Source: Candidatus Syntrophosphaera sp. (GTDB lineage: Bacteria > Cloacimonadota > Cloacimonadia > Cloacimonadales > Cloacimonadaceae). Taken from it: DNA of 58,031 nucleotides. Below, one piece after another: positions 17,059 through 24,344 of this stretch. The notes beneath the pieces are model-generated. The model was not told the origin of the DNA, did no database searches, and saw only the letters and a program-made list of their open reading frames with translations. The stretch covers positions 1-58,031 of the forward strand of contig JAHYIU010000005.1 of the NCBI GenBank assembly GCA_019429425.1, in the 5' to 3' direction. A program made the translations under genes and the position numbers. Within the stretch, counting starts at the first letter, position 1. The number at the start of each line of letters is the position of its first letter.

Positions 17059-17269
17059 TATATGGGAAAAAGGGGGAGAGGGGGAAAGGGCAAAAGGGGA
17101 AAAGGGGGAAAAGGGGAAGAGGCGGAACGGCGTCCGCCTGTACAGTAGCGGCGCTCGCCGAAGCGCCGATAGGAAGGGGAAAAGGGGCTGGCGCTCGCCG
17201 AAGCGCCGAGAGGAAGGGGAAAAGGGGCTGGCGCTCGCCGAAGCGCCGAGAGGAAGGGGAAAAGGGGCT
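17059..17269. repeat. Purine-rich tract and three 40-bp tandem units
   Basis: 17059-17120 is almost only G and A (GGGGAAAA-type runs). From 17150 to 17269 a 40-bp unit occurs three times: GGCGCTCGCCGAAGCGCC, a short spacer and an AGGAAGGGGAAAAGGGGCT tail. The 18-bp head is a hairpin (GGCGCT-N6-AGCGCC). There is no gene. This field occupies the upstream side of the V-ATPase operon. Confidence 0.85.
17121..17173 (+). repeat. 53-bp double-hairpin element, left copy
   Basis: Identical over 53 bp to 20872-20924, in the same orientation. It consists of hairpin 1 (GGCGGA-ACGGCG-TCCGCC), linker TGTACAGTAGC and hairpin 2 (GGCGCT-CGCCGA-AGCGCC). The two six-base loops share a complementary CGGCG/CGCCG, so they could kiss. 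Both copies sit in purine-rich tracts and bracket the helicase island. Confidence 0.88.
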
Positions 17270-17298
17270 GGGGCTCGCCACTGGGGATCCTTATTAAA

Positions 17299-17392
17299 GC
17301 CCGGAGGGCGGCAGTGCATTAGCACGGTATGGAGTGACGCGGCCGGCAAAGGAGCGGAGCGAGTTTGCGGGGCAAGGAACGGAATGCCGTGA
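17299..17392 (+). repeat. Interspersed repeat, forward unit
   Basis: Same block order as the units at 7758 and 7936: CCGGAGGGCGGCAGTGCAT, AGCACGGTATG, GGCAAAGGAGCGGAGCGAG and GGAACGGAATGCCGTGA. As at 7936, it is followed by the C5A/G5T hairpin and then by reverse units. Confidence 0.88.
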
Positions 17393-17420
17393 TATGTGAC
17401 GGGGACTGTGTTCGTGTTTG

Positions 17421-17474
17421 CCCCACCCCCACCCCCAAGGGCAGACTCCGTCAGCCCTGGGGGTGGGGGTGGGG
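17421..17474. repeat. Second copy of the C5A/G5T hairpin
   Basis: CCCCACCCCCACCCCCA (17421-17437) pairs with 17458-17474; the loop region has another short stem, AGGGC/GCCCT. The arms match the copy at 8060-8116, but the loop sequence is unrelated, which shows that the stem is what is kept. Confidence 0.9.
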
Positions 17475-17506
17475 ATATTATATCATTGGGATCATACCTA
17501 CGCTAT

Positions 17507-17863
17507 CACGGCATTCCGCTGCGCTCCATACCGTGCTAATGCACTGCCGTCCTTCGGACTCGCAAAAAGCGACACAACACCAAAACGCCACCCCGCCACC
17601 ACGGCATTCAGCTGCGCTCCATACCGTGCTAATGCACTGCCGTCCTTCGGACTCGCAAAAAGCGACACAACACCAAACCGCCAAAACGCCACCCCGCCAC
17701 CACGGCACCACGGCATTCCGCTGCGCTGCATACCGTGCTAATGCACTGCCGTCCTCCGGACTCGCAAAAAGCGACACAACGCCAAAACGCCAAAACGCCA
17801 TCCCGCCACCACGGCATTCCGCTGCGCTCCATACCGTGTTAATACACTGCCGTCCTTCGGACT
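17507..17863 (-). repeat. Tandem array of four reverse repeat units
   Basis: Units start with CACGGCATTC at 17507, 17600, 17709 and 17810 (spacing 93, 109 and 101 bp). Each has CACGG...CCGTG, GTGC-TAAT-GCAC and GTCC-TTC/CTC-GGAC inverted repeats, then a linker with GCAAAAAGCGACACAAC and AAACGCCA sequence; the last unit lacks the linker. The linker between neighbours changes length by small duplications. Open frames across the array are repeat artefacts. Confidence 0.9.
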
Positions 17864-17912
17864 CATATATCTTCAACAAACCCAATATCGGCCCATTGAT
17901 GGTGTTCATGCC

Positions 17913-17970
17913 CCTCGAACCTTTGCCCAACACAGTCCGAAGGCCATTGGGGATGTGTAAATTGAGCTCC
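17913..17970. repeat. REP-like palindrome, copy 2 (degenerate)
   Basis: CAACACAGTCCGAAGGCCATTGG then GGATGTGTAAATTGAG. It matches the other three copies best over the right arm (TTGGGGATGTGT). 17971-18082 shows no gene or clear signal. Confidence 0.55.
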
Positions 17971-18082
17971 CGCGGGGCGTGGGCGAAAAAAGTGTGAAGG
18001 GAAGAAAGGTGAAGCGAGTATATATTATATAAGGTAGGGAAATACGAGGGTGAAAAGAATAACATTCAGACGCAAAAAGCCC

Positions 18083-18110
18083 TTGACAGATAACCCGGCC
18101 TGAGTATCTT
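18083..18110 (+). promoter_or_regulatory. Candidate promoter of the SF3 helicase gene
   Basis: A consensus -35 TTGACA (18083-18088) and a -10-like TATCTT (18105-18110) are 16 bp apart. If used, the transcript has a leader of about 190 nt rich in G- and C-runs that may fold. No other promoter-like pair stands out before the helicase gene. Confidence 0.5.
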
Positions 18111-18305
18111 GGCATCATAACTCGGTGAAGAGCTTCAATCCCTGTGGGGAAAAGGGTCTCGGGCCTGTTCAAGGGTCATTTTCCCGGCCTTTCCCTGAGG
18201 AGGGGCCAGCCCCTTCCACCCCCACCGGGGAAAACAGCCGCGAGGCCTTTCCAACCTGGCGTTTGGGGGCTTTTCCCGAAACAAAAAAAAGAAAAGGAGG
18301 ACATT

Positions 18306-20039
18306 ATGAGAAATGTGTTAAAACAACTGGTGGAGGACTATCCCGGGGCGTATTACGACCAGCCGGGGTATCCTGACTACAACGATGACGAGGATGGCGA
18401 GGCCGCCCAGCTGGAGCCGAGCCTGCCGGAGATTGGGCTGCCGAATTCCGTTTCGGCAGATCGGACGGAGTCCGATTCTATTCCTGAAGAGCCCTCCGGG
18501 CCCTGTGGCAAATCGGAATATGCCACCCCGATTCCGCCCACCCCGGAAAGAGAGCCCGATCCGCCTTTCCTGACGTCGATGCTGAAGGGAAACGTGGACG
18601 AATACCTCAATCCGGTGGATTTCTGCGGCTTCCTGGCCCATCTGGGCTACCGGCGCTATCTGGCGAACGGAACCTGCGAGCTCGTTTTGCCCAAGGGGAA
18701 GATCCTGGAGAAGGTGGACATGCTCAGAGCCAAGCAGGATGTGGAAAATATGCTCAAGGCGAACGAGCTGATCCAGGCGGTGAAGGACAAGGTCTTTCGG
18801 AAAACCAAGGAATTCTTCAAGATCAAGAACCTGACCACGCTGCCGGAGTTCGAGGGGAAATTCCTCTCCGACACCGCCACGGAATGCTACAAGCTCTATC
18901 TGAATGTCGCGGTGCGGATCACGGCGGACGGCTTCCAGACCATCCCCTATCCCAAGCTGGACCGCTATGTCTGGCGCGAGGACATCATCCAGAGGGCCTT
19001 CGGCTTCGATCCGGACTGGAAGGAGGGGATCTATTACCGCTTCACCAAAAACCAGTGTACTGATCCGCGGAGAAAAGGCCCCGACGGGCAACCTTTGTTC
19101 GATGAAGCGCGCCACACGGCCTATCTCTGCTCCATCGGCTACAACCTGCATGGCTTTAAAAGCCGCCTCCAGCCTTGCCTGACGATCTATTCGGACGCCA
19201 CGGAGGGCGATCGCGAACGCAACGGAGGTTCGGGAAAATCGCTGATAATCCAGCTCCTGGCGGCCATGCAGTCCCCTTCCGGGGCCGCGGGCAACCGCTT
19301 GGTGCTGGAGACCGGGGAGAACCTGAAACGCGATTACCAGCACAATTTCGACAACGTGACGCGCCAAACCAAGGTGGTGGTGATCGACGACCTGGATACG
19401 CGGCGCTTCCGCATCGAGGACGTCTATTCCTGGGTGAGCGTGGGCATGAAGCTGAACAAGAAGGGCCAGGAATCGGAGTTTCTGAGCTTCGAAGAGGCGC
19501 CCAAAGCCGTGATCACGAGCAACAACCCGGTCTCGGGGACCCGCGATTCGGACCTGCGCCGGAGGATGGACGTCCAGCTCCACCGCTATTACAACGCGAG
19601 CCACAAACCGGTCGACGACTTTGGCCGCGGCTTCTTCAACGAGGGCTTCAACGCCCGAGACTGGCGCCAGTTCGACCTCTTCGCGCTGAACTGCGTCCGC
19701 CTCGCGCTGCTCCATGAAGTGGCCACCAAAGGCCTGCCGCCCTACGCCAACAACGTGCTGGAAACCTCGCTGGAACTGGAGATCGGGGACGACCTCGTCG
19801 AATATCTGGACCACTGGGTGGGAGGCGCCCTGGTGGAGAAAGGCGAGGCCAAATTCGACGCCAAGGCCCTCAAAACCAACTACGAAGAGGAATACGGGAT
19901 CAAGCGGAAGGAGTCGTCCAAGAAGTTCAATATGAGGCTGAAAAAGTATGGGGAGCTGAGGAAGCTGGAGGTTTCGGTCAAAGCTTCTTCAAGTATCTAT
20001 TGGTGCACGTTCATCCCGATCGGAGCTGGGCATGAGTAA
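18306..20039 (+). CDS. SF3-type helicase (virus/plasmid primase-helicase like)
   Basis: A 577-aa protein. Residues 1-95 are acidic and Pro-rich, probably disordered. Residues about 95-290 are an unassigned domain. Residues about 295-430 form an SF3/AAA+ ATPase: Walker A NGGSGKS (306-312), Walker B VVVIDD (357-362), the C motif/sensor AVITSNNP (401-408) and the arginine cluster RRR (418-420). The C-terminus resembles a winged helix. SF3 helicases of this type (DUF5906-like) serve replication of viruses, plasmids and integrated elements. No primase catalytic motif is evident. ATG 18306 has AGGAGG five bases upstream; an upstream in-frame extension is not supported. It stands alone except for the iteron-like array and a small gene behind it. 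Confidence 0.85.
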   Translation: MRNVLKQLVEDYPGAYYDQPGYPDYNDDEDGEAAQLEPSLPEIGLPNSVSADRTESDSIPEEPSGPCGKSEYATPIPPTPEREPDPPFLTSMLKGNVDEYLNPVDFCGFLAHLGYRRYLANGTCELVLPKGKILEKVDMLRAKQDVENMLKANELIQAVKDKVFRKTKEFFKIKNLTTLPEFEGKFLSDTATECYKLYLNVAVRITADGFQTIPYPKLDRYVWREDIIQRAFGFDPDWKEGIYYRFTKNQCTDPRRKGPDGQPLFDEARHTAYLCSIGYNLHGFKSRLQPCLTIYSDATEGDRERNGGSGKSLIIQLLAAMQSPSGAAGNRLVLETGENLKRDYQHNFDNVTRQTKVVVIDDLDTRRFRIEDVYSWVSVGMKLNKKGQESEFLSFEEAPKAVITSNNPVSGTRDSDLRRRMDVQLHRYYNASHKPVDDFGRGFFNEGFNARDWRQFDLFALNCVRLALLHEVATKGLPPYANNVLETSLELEIGDDLVEYLDHWVGGALVEKGEAKFDAKALKTNYEEEYGIKRKESSKKFNMRLKKYGELRKLEVSVKASSSIYWCTFIPIGAGHE

Positions 20040-20242
20040 AAAAGTAAAAACCAGTAAAAACCGTTTTTACTTCCAGAACTCAGGAGCAGCATGGGTTGGT
20101 AAAAATGTAAAAATAATTCCTATAGCAGCAGAATTCATTCAAAAATGAAATGGAGATAAGGTGCAAAATATTCCTACGTTTTTACGGATCTTGTCCTGAT
20201 GAGGGATTCAGCGGTAAAAACGGAGTAAAAACAAAGTAAAAA
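20036..20242 (+). repeat. Iteron-like array of ten GTAAAAA motifs
   Basis: GTAAAAA occurs on the plus strand at 20036, 20044, 20054, 20099, 20107, 20214, 20225 and 20236, and as its complement at 20064 and 20179. Several copies extend to GTAAAAACC or GTAAAAACG. The first copy overlaps the helicase stop codon and the last lies 10 bp before the next start codon. The stretch is AT-rich compared with its surroundings. Direct iterated sites beside a helicase are what plasmid origins look like; binding sites for the neighbouring protein are an alternative. Confidence 0.7.
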
Positions 20243-20251
20243 GGAGGGAAA

Positions 20252-20743
20252 ATGAAAGCGATACTCAAAAACATGCTGCTGGCCTATTCGGGCAAGTGCG
20301 ACGGCCTGGTTTTCTATTACAACCCCAGGCTGGACCGGGTGTTGGTGCGCACCATACCCAAGTGGAAACCGACGGAAAACAACCACCGCCTGGCCCGGAT
20401 CGCGCGCAACCTGAAGGCCCTGGGGCTCTCGGAGGGCTTCCGGCTGGACCTGATCACCTACACCGAGATGTACCGCAGGGAATACCGGGAAAACAGCGTC
20501 AACAGTTGGTACAACCTGTTCAACCGGATGATGTGGAACCTGGCCAAAAACTACAGCCTGGAAGGCTCACCGCTCGCTCCGGACGGGACTCCGCCCGCGG
20601 GCGAAACCGCGATCGACCTGGAGACGCTCAACCGCGCCCAGATCACGGCGGGAAACCTGCCCTGCGCCTCGGTCAAACAGGCCGTGGAAGCCGGGCTGCT
20701 TCTGCCCGTGCCCGGGTATGAGAGGCTGGACGGGGCAATGTAA
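20252..20743 (+). CDS. Hypothetical 163-aa basic protein
   Basis: I do not recognise a family with confidence. The N-terminal half is basic and aromatic (GLVFYYNPRLDRVLVRTIPK, then KPTENNHRLARIARNLKALG), followed by a Tyr/Trp/Asn-rich helix (YTEMYRREYRENSVNSWYNLFNRMMWNLAKNY). The C-terminus is acidic and Pro-rich. There is no signal peptide or membrane segment. ATG 20252 has AAGGAGG immediately upstream. It lies behind the SF3 helicase gene across the GTAAAAA array. A DNA-binding accessory of the helicase is possible; the pattern GK-x-x-G-x-V-F-Y faintly recalls DUF6266-like phage proteins, but this is weak. Confidence 0.7.
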   Translation: MKAILKNMLLAYSGKCDGLVFYYNPRLDRVLVRTIPKWKPTENNHRLARIARNLKALGLSEGFRLDLITYTEMYRREYRENSVNSWYNLFNRMMWNLAKNYSLEGSPLAPDGTPPAGETAIDLETLNRAQITAGNLPCASVKQAVEAGLLLPVPGYERLDGAM

Positions 20744-20778
20744 AATGTACAATGTAGAATGTAAAATGGGGTAAAGGG

Positions 20779-20871
20779 GAAGAGGGGGAAGAGGGTAAGA
20801 GGGTAAGAGGGTAAGAGGGTAAGAGGGTAAGAGGGGAAGAGGGGAAGAGGGTAAGAGGGGAAGAGGGGAAA
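20779..20871 (+). repeat. Octamer tandem tract AAGAGGG(T/G)
   Basis: About eleven copies of an 8-bp purine unit, AAGAGGGT or AAGAGGGG, directly before the right 53-bp element. This kind of tract changes length by slippage. The left element is preceded by a comparable G/A tract. Confidence 0.88.
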
Positions 20872-20924
20872 GGCGGAACGGCGTCCGCCTGTACAGTAGC
20901 GGCGCTCGCCGAAGCGCCGATAGG
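20872..20924 (+). repeat. 53-bp double-hairpin element, right copy
   Basis: Identical to 17121-17173 and in direct orientation, 3.7 kb apart. It is followed by a GGGGAAGAGGGGCTGGG tail like the one after the left copy. With the left copy it brackets the reverse-repeat array, the helicase, the iterons and the 163-aa gene. Confidence 0.88.
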
Positions 20925-20955
20925 GAGGGGGAAGAGGGGAAGAGGGGCTGGGAAG

Positions 20956-20993
20956 GCTGGAGTCGAGCCCGCCACGCTGGAGTCGAGCCCGCC
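20956..20993 (+). repeat. Two 18-bp GCTGGAGTCGAGCCCGCC repeats
   Basis: Direct copies at 20956-20973 and 20976-20993. The core CTGGAGTCGAG is the reverse complement of the CTCGACTCCAG core of the array at 21217-21306, so both belong to one repeat family in opposite orientation around the 35-bp array. Confidence 0.8.
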
Positions 20994-21039
20994 TGCCTCC
21001 CGATTATCCTCAAGCAACGCGAAGCTGAGTGAAGGCGGG

Positions 21040-21165
21040 CATGGACTCCAGCAAGACCCATCAGGTCATCGTTAGCTTCTTTCCAGCAAGATTTATCAGG
21101 TCATCGTTAGCTTCTTTCCAGCAAGATTTATCAGGTCATCGTTAGCTTCTTTCCTGGAGTCCATG
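21040..21165. repeat. Three 35-bp repeats inside a 12-bp inverted repeat
   Basis: The 35-bp unit starts ATCAGGTCATCGTTAGCTTC and begins at 21060, 21095 and 21130, the last ending early. The block is enclosed by CATGGACTCCAG (21040-21051) and its exact complement CTGGAGTCCATG (21154-21165). There are no unique spacers, so it is not a CRISPR array. No gene is seen. Confidence 0.85.
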
Positions 21166-21216
21166 CGGGCCGGAAACATAGCCTGGATACTGAACAGGAT
21201 AAGTCAGAGGCCGCCC

Positions 21217-21306
21217 CGCTCGACTCCAGGGTACCGCTCGACTCCAGGGTACCGCTCGACTCCAGGATACCGCTCGACTCCAGGGTACCGCTCGGCTCCA
21301 GGTCTT
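21217..21306 (+). repeat. Five 18-bp tandem repeats
   Basis: The unit CGCTCGACTCCAGGGTAC is repeated five times with single-base changes in units 3 and 5. It ends 21 bp before the phnC stop codon. Together with 20956-20993 and the arms at 21040/21154 it shares an ACTCCAG/CTGGAGT core. Confidence 0.88.
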
Positions 21307-21327
21307 CTCAATCCACTCTGAAAACGG

Positions 21328-22071
21328 CTATATCTCTTCGGCGTCCTGCCCGTAGATCTGTTTAAAGCGGGCTTTGTCGATGTCGATGGGGAGGCCTTCG
21401 TAGACCTTGAGGCCGTCCTTGAGGGCGATCACGCGGTTTCCGTAGCGGCGGGCGAGGGAGAGGAAATGGAGCGAGCAGAGGACGGTGATGCCCTCGGAAT
21501 TGATCTGTGCGAGGTATTGCATGATCGAATCGGCGGTGGCGGGATCGAGGCTGGCCACGGGCTCGTCGGCGAGGATCACGGCGGGGTTTTGCATCAGGGC
21601 GCGGGCGATGGCAACGCGCTGCTGCTGGCCTCCGGAGAGGTTTTTAACCTGGCGGCGGGCGTAGTCCTCCAATCCGACCCGTTTGAGGTTTTTATGGGCC
21701 TGATCCAGCTCCTCGGGGGTGAATCTGGCCATCAGGCCGTGGGAGCCGAGGCGGCCGCTGAGGACGTTGGTGAGCACGGTGAGGTTTTTGACCAGGTTGA
21801 ATTGCTGGAAGACCATGGCGATGTGGCAGCGGTAACGGCGGAGCTGGTGGCCGCTGAGGGCCAGGACGGAGGATCCTTCGTAGAGGACATCGCCGTAATT
21901 GGGCTCCACGAGGCGGTTGACGCAGCGCAGGAGGGTGGATTTCCCGCTGCCGGAGAGGCCGAGGAGGATGACAAAATCCCCCTTGGAAACATCGAAGGAG
22001 ATGCCGTCCAGGGCCCAGATCTTGCCGTCGTAGCTCTTGCGCAGGTCCCTGATCTGGAGTTGGGGCGCCAT
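21328..22071 (-). CDS. phnC: Phosphonate/phosphite-type ABC transporter ATPase
   Basis: The 247-aa ATP-binding subunit of a PhnCDE-type importer. Walker [10 protein letters not shown] is at residues 38-46, the signature [15 protein letters not shown] near 142-156 and Walker [14 protein letters not shown] next to it. The overall match is to PhnC rather than general phosphate or amino-acid ATPases. It lies 7 bp after phnD and is intact, but no permease (phnE) follows before the repeat field, so the transporter is incomplete here. Confidence 0.92.
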   Translation of the reverse strand: MAPQLQIRDLRKSYDGKIWALDGISFDVSKGDFVILLGLSGSGKSTLLRCVNRLVEPNYGDVLYEGSSVLALSGHQLRRYRCHIAMVFQQFNLVKNLTVLTNVLSGRLGSHGLMARFTPEELDQAHKNLKRVGLEDYARRQVKNLSGGQQQRVAIARALMQNPAVILADEPVASLDPATADSIMQYLAQINSEGITVLCSLHFLSLARRYGNRVIALKDGLKVYEGLPIDIDKARFKQIYGQDAEEI

Positions 22072-22078
22072 CGCCGCT

Positions 22079-23011
22079 CTAATCGAGCATCTCCTGGGGA
22101 TCCATGCCGAGGGTCCCGAGGGTGTGGCGCACGACGTCGTAATCCGCGTCAGTGGCGGGGCTGAGGCCGTCGATGTCGTAGAGGGCGCGGAGGACCTCCT
22201 GGCCGTCGTCGCTCTGGGAAAACTTGGCGAGCGCCGCGATCAGGCTGGCCTCGATCTGGGGCGGCAGGGCGCGGCGGAAAGTGACGGTGTCGTTGGGGAT
22301 CCAATCTGTGAAGGCGACGATCTTGATCTTGTCAAAGACGTCTGGATAGGTCTCGAGCAGCTTTTCGCGGGCGTCCTTGGGCTTGCCGGAAGCGTCGGGC
22401 GGGGACCAGTAGGTGCAGCCGACATCCGCGGTTCCGTTGTAGACGGCGGTGATGGACTGGGGATGGCCTCCGGCGAAGGTGTAGCGCCCCGGTTCGACGC
22501 CCTGCAGTTTGAGGATGGCGGAAGGATAGATATAGCCGGAGGCGGAGGCGGCATCGGTGTAGGCGATGACCTTTCCGGCGATATGCGCGAGGCTGTCGAT
22601 CCCGCTGTCGCTCCTGGCCACGAACTGGCCGCGGTATTTGTCCAGGCCGTTGCGGATGGTCATGAACTTCACCTCGGCAGAGTATTTTTCCTGGGCCAGG
22701 ACGTAGGCGAAGGTGGGCAGCCAGGCCACGTCCGCCTGGAAAGTGCCGATCGCCTCGATCACGGCGGCGTAGCTGGTGGGAACGGCGACCTTGAAGCGGT
22801 AGCCGGTCTCCTTTTCCAGATAGTCGGCAATGGCCTCGCCGCTGGTGACCACGGTGGAGGCCTCCATGGAAGGCACGAAATACATCTTGATGGGATTCTT
22901 CTTGGAACCGAGGTCCAGGTTGGCCTTGGCCAGCCTGTCCTTCTCGCTCATGCAAGAGCCGAGCAGCAAGGCCAGGGCGATCATTGACAGGAATATACTT
23001 TTCAGGTTCAT
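22079..23011 (-). CDS. phnD: Phosphonate/phosphite-binding lipoprotein
   Basis: A 310-aa periplasmic substrate-binding protein (type 2 fold, PhnD family). The signal peptide ends in LLLGSC, a lipobox. The family segments FVPSMEAS, DVAWLPTFAYVLA, GYIYPSAIL and DVGCTYW are present. The start is ATG 23011 with GGGAG five bases upstream; a 66-codon longer frame lacks a ribosome-binding site. Substrates could be phosphonate, phosphite or a related oxyanion. It is followed by phnC and preceded by the DUF512 gene. Confidence 0.91.
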   Translation of the reverse strand: MNLKSIFLSMIALALLLGSCMSEKDRLAKANLDLGSKKNPIKMYFVPSMEASTVVTSGEAIADYLEKETGYRFKVAVPTSYAAVIEAIGTFQADVAWLPTFAYVLAQEKYSAEVKFMTIRNGLDKYRGQFVARSDSGIDSLAHIAGKVIAYTDAASASGYIYPSAILKLQGVEPGRYTFAGGHPQSITAVYNGTADVGCTYWSPPDASGKPKDAREKLLETYPDVFDKIKIVAFTDWIPNDTVTFRRALPPQIEASLIAALAKFSQSDDGQEVLRALYDIDGLSPATDADYDVVRHTLGTLGMDPQEMLD

Positions 23012-23066
23012 ACGCTCTCCCGGAGATAGTTTGGGGATGAAATTGTTATGCAGGGCAAAATTCGCG

Positions 23067-24332
23067 TCAGAGCCATTCCCAATCCTCGCAAAACTGGTCG
23101 ATGAGCAGGAGGGGGCGCTGGAGTTTGGCTTTGAGCTCGACCTGGGAAACATCGTCCAAGGTGACACCCTCGTGGTTGAAAATGCTGGAGGGAAGGATGA
23201 TCCCCTCATTGGTGGCTGCGGTGTGCTGGCTGAGGATGTCGGAAGCGGTGAGGAGGCCGCTGACGCTGATGTGCTCGCCGAAGAAGTCGTTGCGCAGAGC
23301 CTGGACGCGAAGCTGGCTCTTGTTCAGGCGGCCGTTGAGGTCCTCGGCGATGGCGGCGACGGTGCCGAAAGCGAGGCGTGAAGTGAGCATCAGGAAAGGC
23401 GCGGCGGCTTTGTCCAGCTCCTTGGCGAGGGCGCGTTTCCGCCTCTGGAAATTCATCTGCATCAGCCTGAGCATGCCGATGCCGTTCTCAAGCTGGGGAA
23501 AATCGCCGTAGTACTCGGGGCCGGGGATGGAAAGGCCAGCAAGGACGAAGAGCTCGTCCGCGGCATAGACGTTCTCGTTCTGGATGCGGAATTCCTCGAT
23601 GATGGCGACCGTTTCGCGGGCCAGATTTTCATCGAAGGGGCGCAGGGGGGTGAGGCCTTCGCGGAAGCGGGTGAGGCCGACGGGAACGACTCCGACGGAC
23701 AGGGTGGAAAGGGAGCCGTCTGAGAGGTCGCGCAGGGTTTCGCGCAGCTTGCCGCCGTCGTTGTAGCCAGGCACGCAGACGATCTGGAGGTGGTAGTCAA
23801 TGCCGGATCCGGCCAGTTCGCGCAGGGTGGCGAGGACGTCCGGCTGGTTGAGCCCGCGCATCAGCTTTCCGCGGAGGGCGGGATCGGTGGTGTGGACTGA
23901 GATGTAGAGGGGGCTGATGTGTTGGCCGGCGATGCGCTTGATCTCCGCGGGATTGAGGTTGTTGAGGGTGATGTAGTTTCCGAAGACGTAGGAATAGAGG
24001 TAGTCGTCGTCTTTGAGATAGAGGCTGGGGCGGAGTTTGGGGGGCATCTGGTCGATGAAGCAGAAGATGCAGTTGTTGCGGCAGCGGGAGACGGTGTGGG
24101 GCTCGGGCCCGATCCCGAGGGCTTTGCTGCTTTGCCTGAGGACGGTGGCGGATTTGGGCTGGCCCTGGGTGTCCCTGAGCTCAAAATCGAGCTGATAGTC
24201 GTTGGCGTAGTATTCGAGGTCGAAGAAGTCATTCACCGGCATCGAGTTTATGCTCAGGATGGTGTCGCGGGCCTCGATGCCTGCCTTGGCGGCGAGGCTG
24301 CGGGGCTGGACTTCAGCGATCAAGAGCGGCAT
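23067..24332 (-). CDS. DUF512 radical SAM protein
   Basis: A 421-aa cytoplasmic protein: PDZ-like domain (residues 1-60), radical SAM core with CRNNCIFCFIDQMP (cysteines 84, 88 and 91) and a DUF512 C-terminal half, with VYAADELFVLAGLSIPGPEYY as a family mark. The reaction is unknown. The start has AGGGA five bases upstream. It is part of the minus-strand operon, 12 bp from the amidase gene. Confidence 0.92.
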   Translation of the reverse strand: MPLLIAEVQPRSLAAKAGIEARDTILSINSMPVNDFFDLEYYANDYQLDFELRDTQGQPKSATVLRQSSKALGIGPEPHTVSRCRNNCIFCFIDQMPPKLRPSLYLKDDDYLYSYVFGNYITLNNLNPAEIKRIAGQHISPLYISVHTTDPALRGKLMRGLNQPDVLATLRELAGSGIDYHLQIVCVPGYNDGGKLRETLRDLSDGSLSTLSVGVVPVGLTRFREGLTPLRPFDENLARETVAIIEEFRIQNENVYAADELFVLAGLSIPGPEYYGDFPQLENGIGMLRLMQMNFQRRKRALAKELDKAAAPFLMLTSRLAFGTVAAIAEDLNGRLNKSQLRVQALRNDFFGEHISVSGLLTASDILSQHTAATNEGIILPSSIFNHEGVTLDDVSQVELKAKLQRPLLLIDQFCEDWEWL

Positions 24333-24344
24333 GGCTATCCCTGC

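Noticed and set aside
16993-17349. Upstream extension of the subunit E frame by 119 codons
   Set aside because: The extension is low-complexity repeat translation; ATG 16992 has a proper ribosome-binding site and gives the usual subunit E length.
17365-18065. Open frames of 195-210 codons on both strands across the reverse-unit array
   Set aside because: The peptides are tandem copies of the repeat (for example MERSGMPWW); similar proteins in databases are likely annotation artefacts.
18144-18305. In-frame extension of the SF3 helicase
   Set aside because: No Shine-Dalgarno sequence at 18144, whereas ATG 18306 follows AGGAGG; the added residues look like leader sequence.
20779-20871. Purine octamer tract considered as a regulatory array
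   Set aside because: Simple slippage-type repeat with no protein-site features; reported only as a repeat.
21060-21154. 35-bp repeats considered as a CRISPR array
   Set aside because: The units abut with no unique spacers, only three copies exist, and there are no cas genes in the window.
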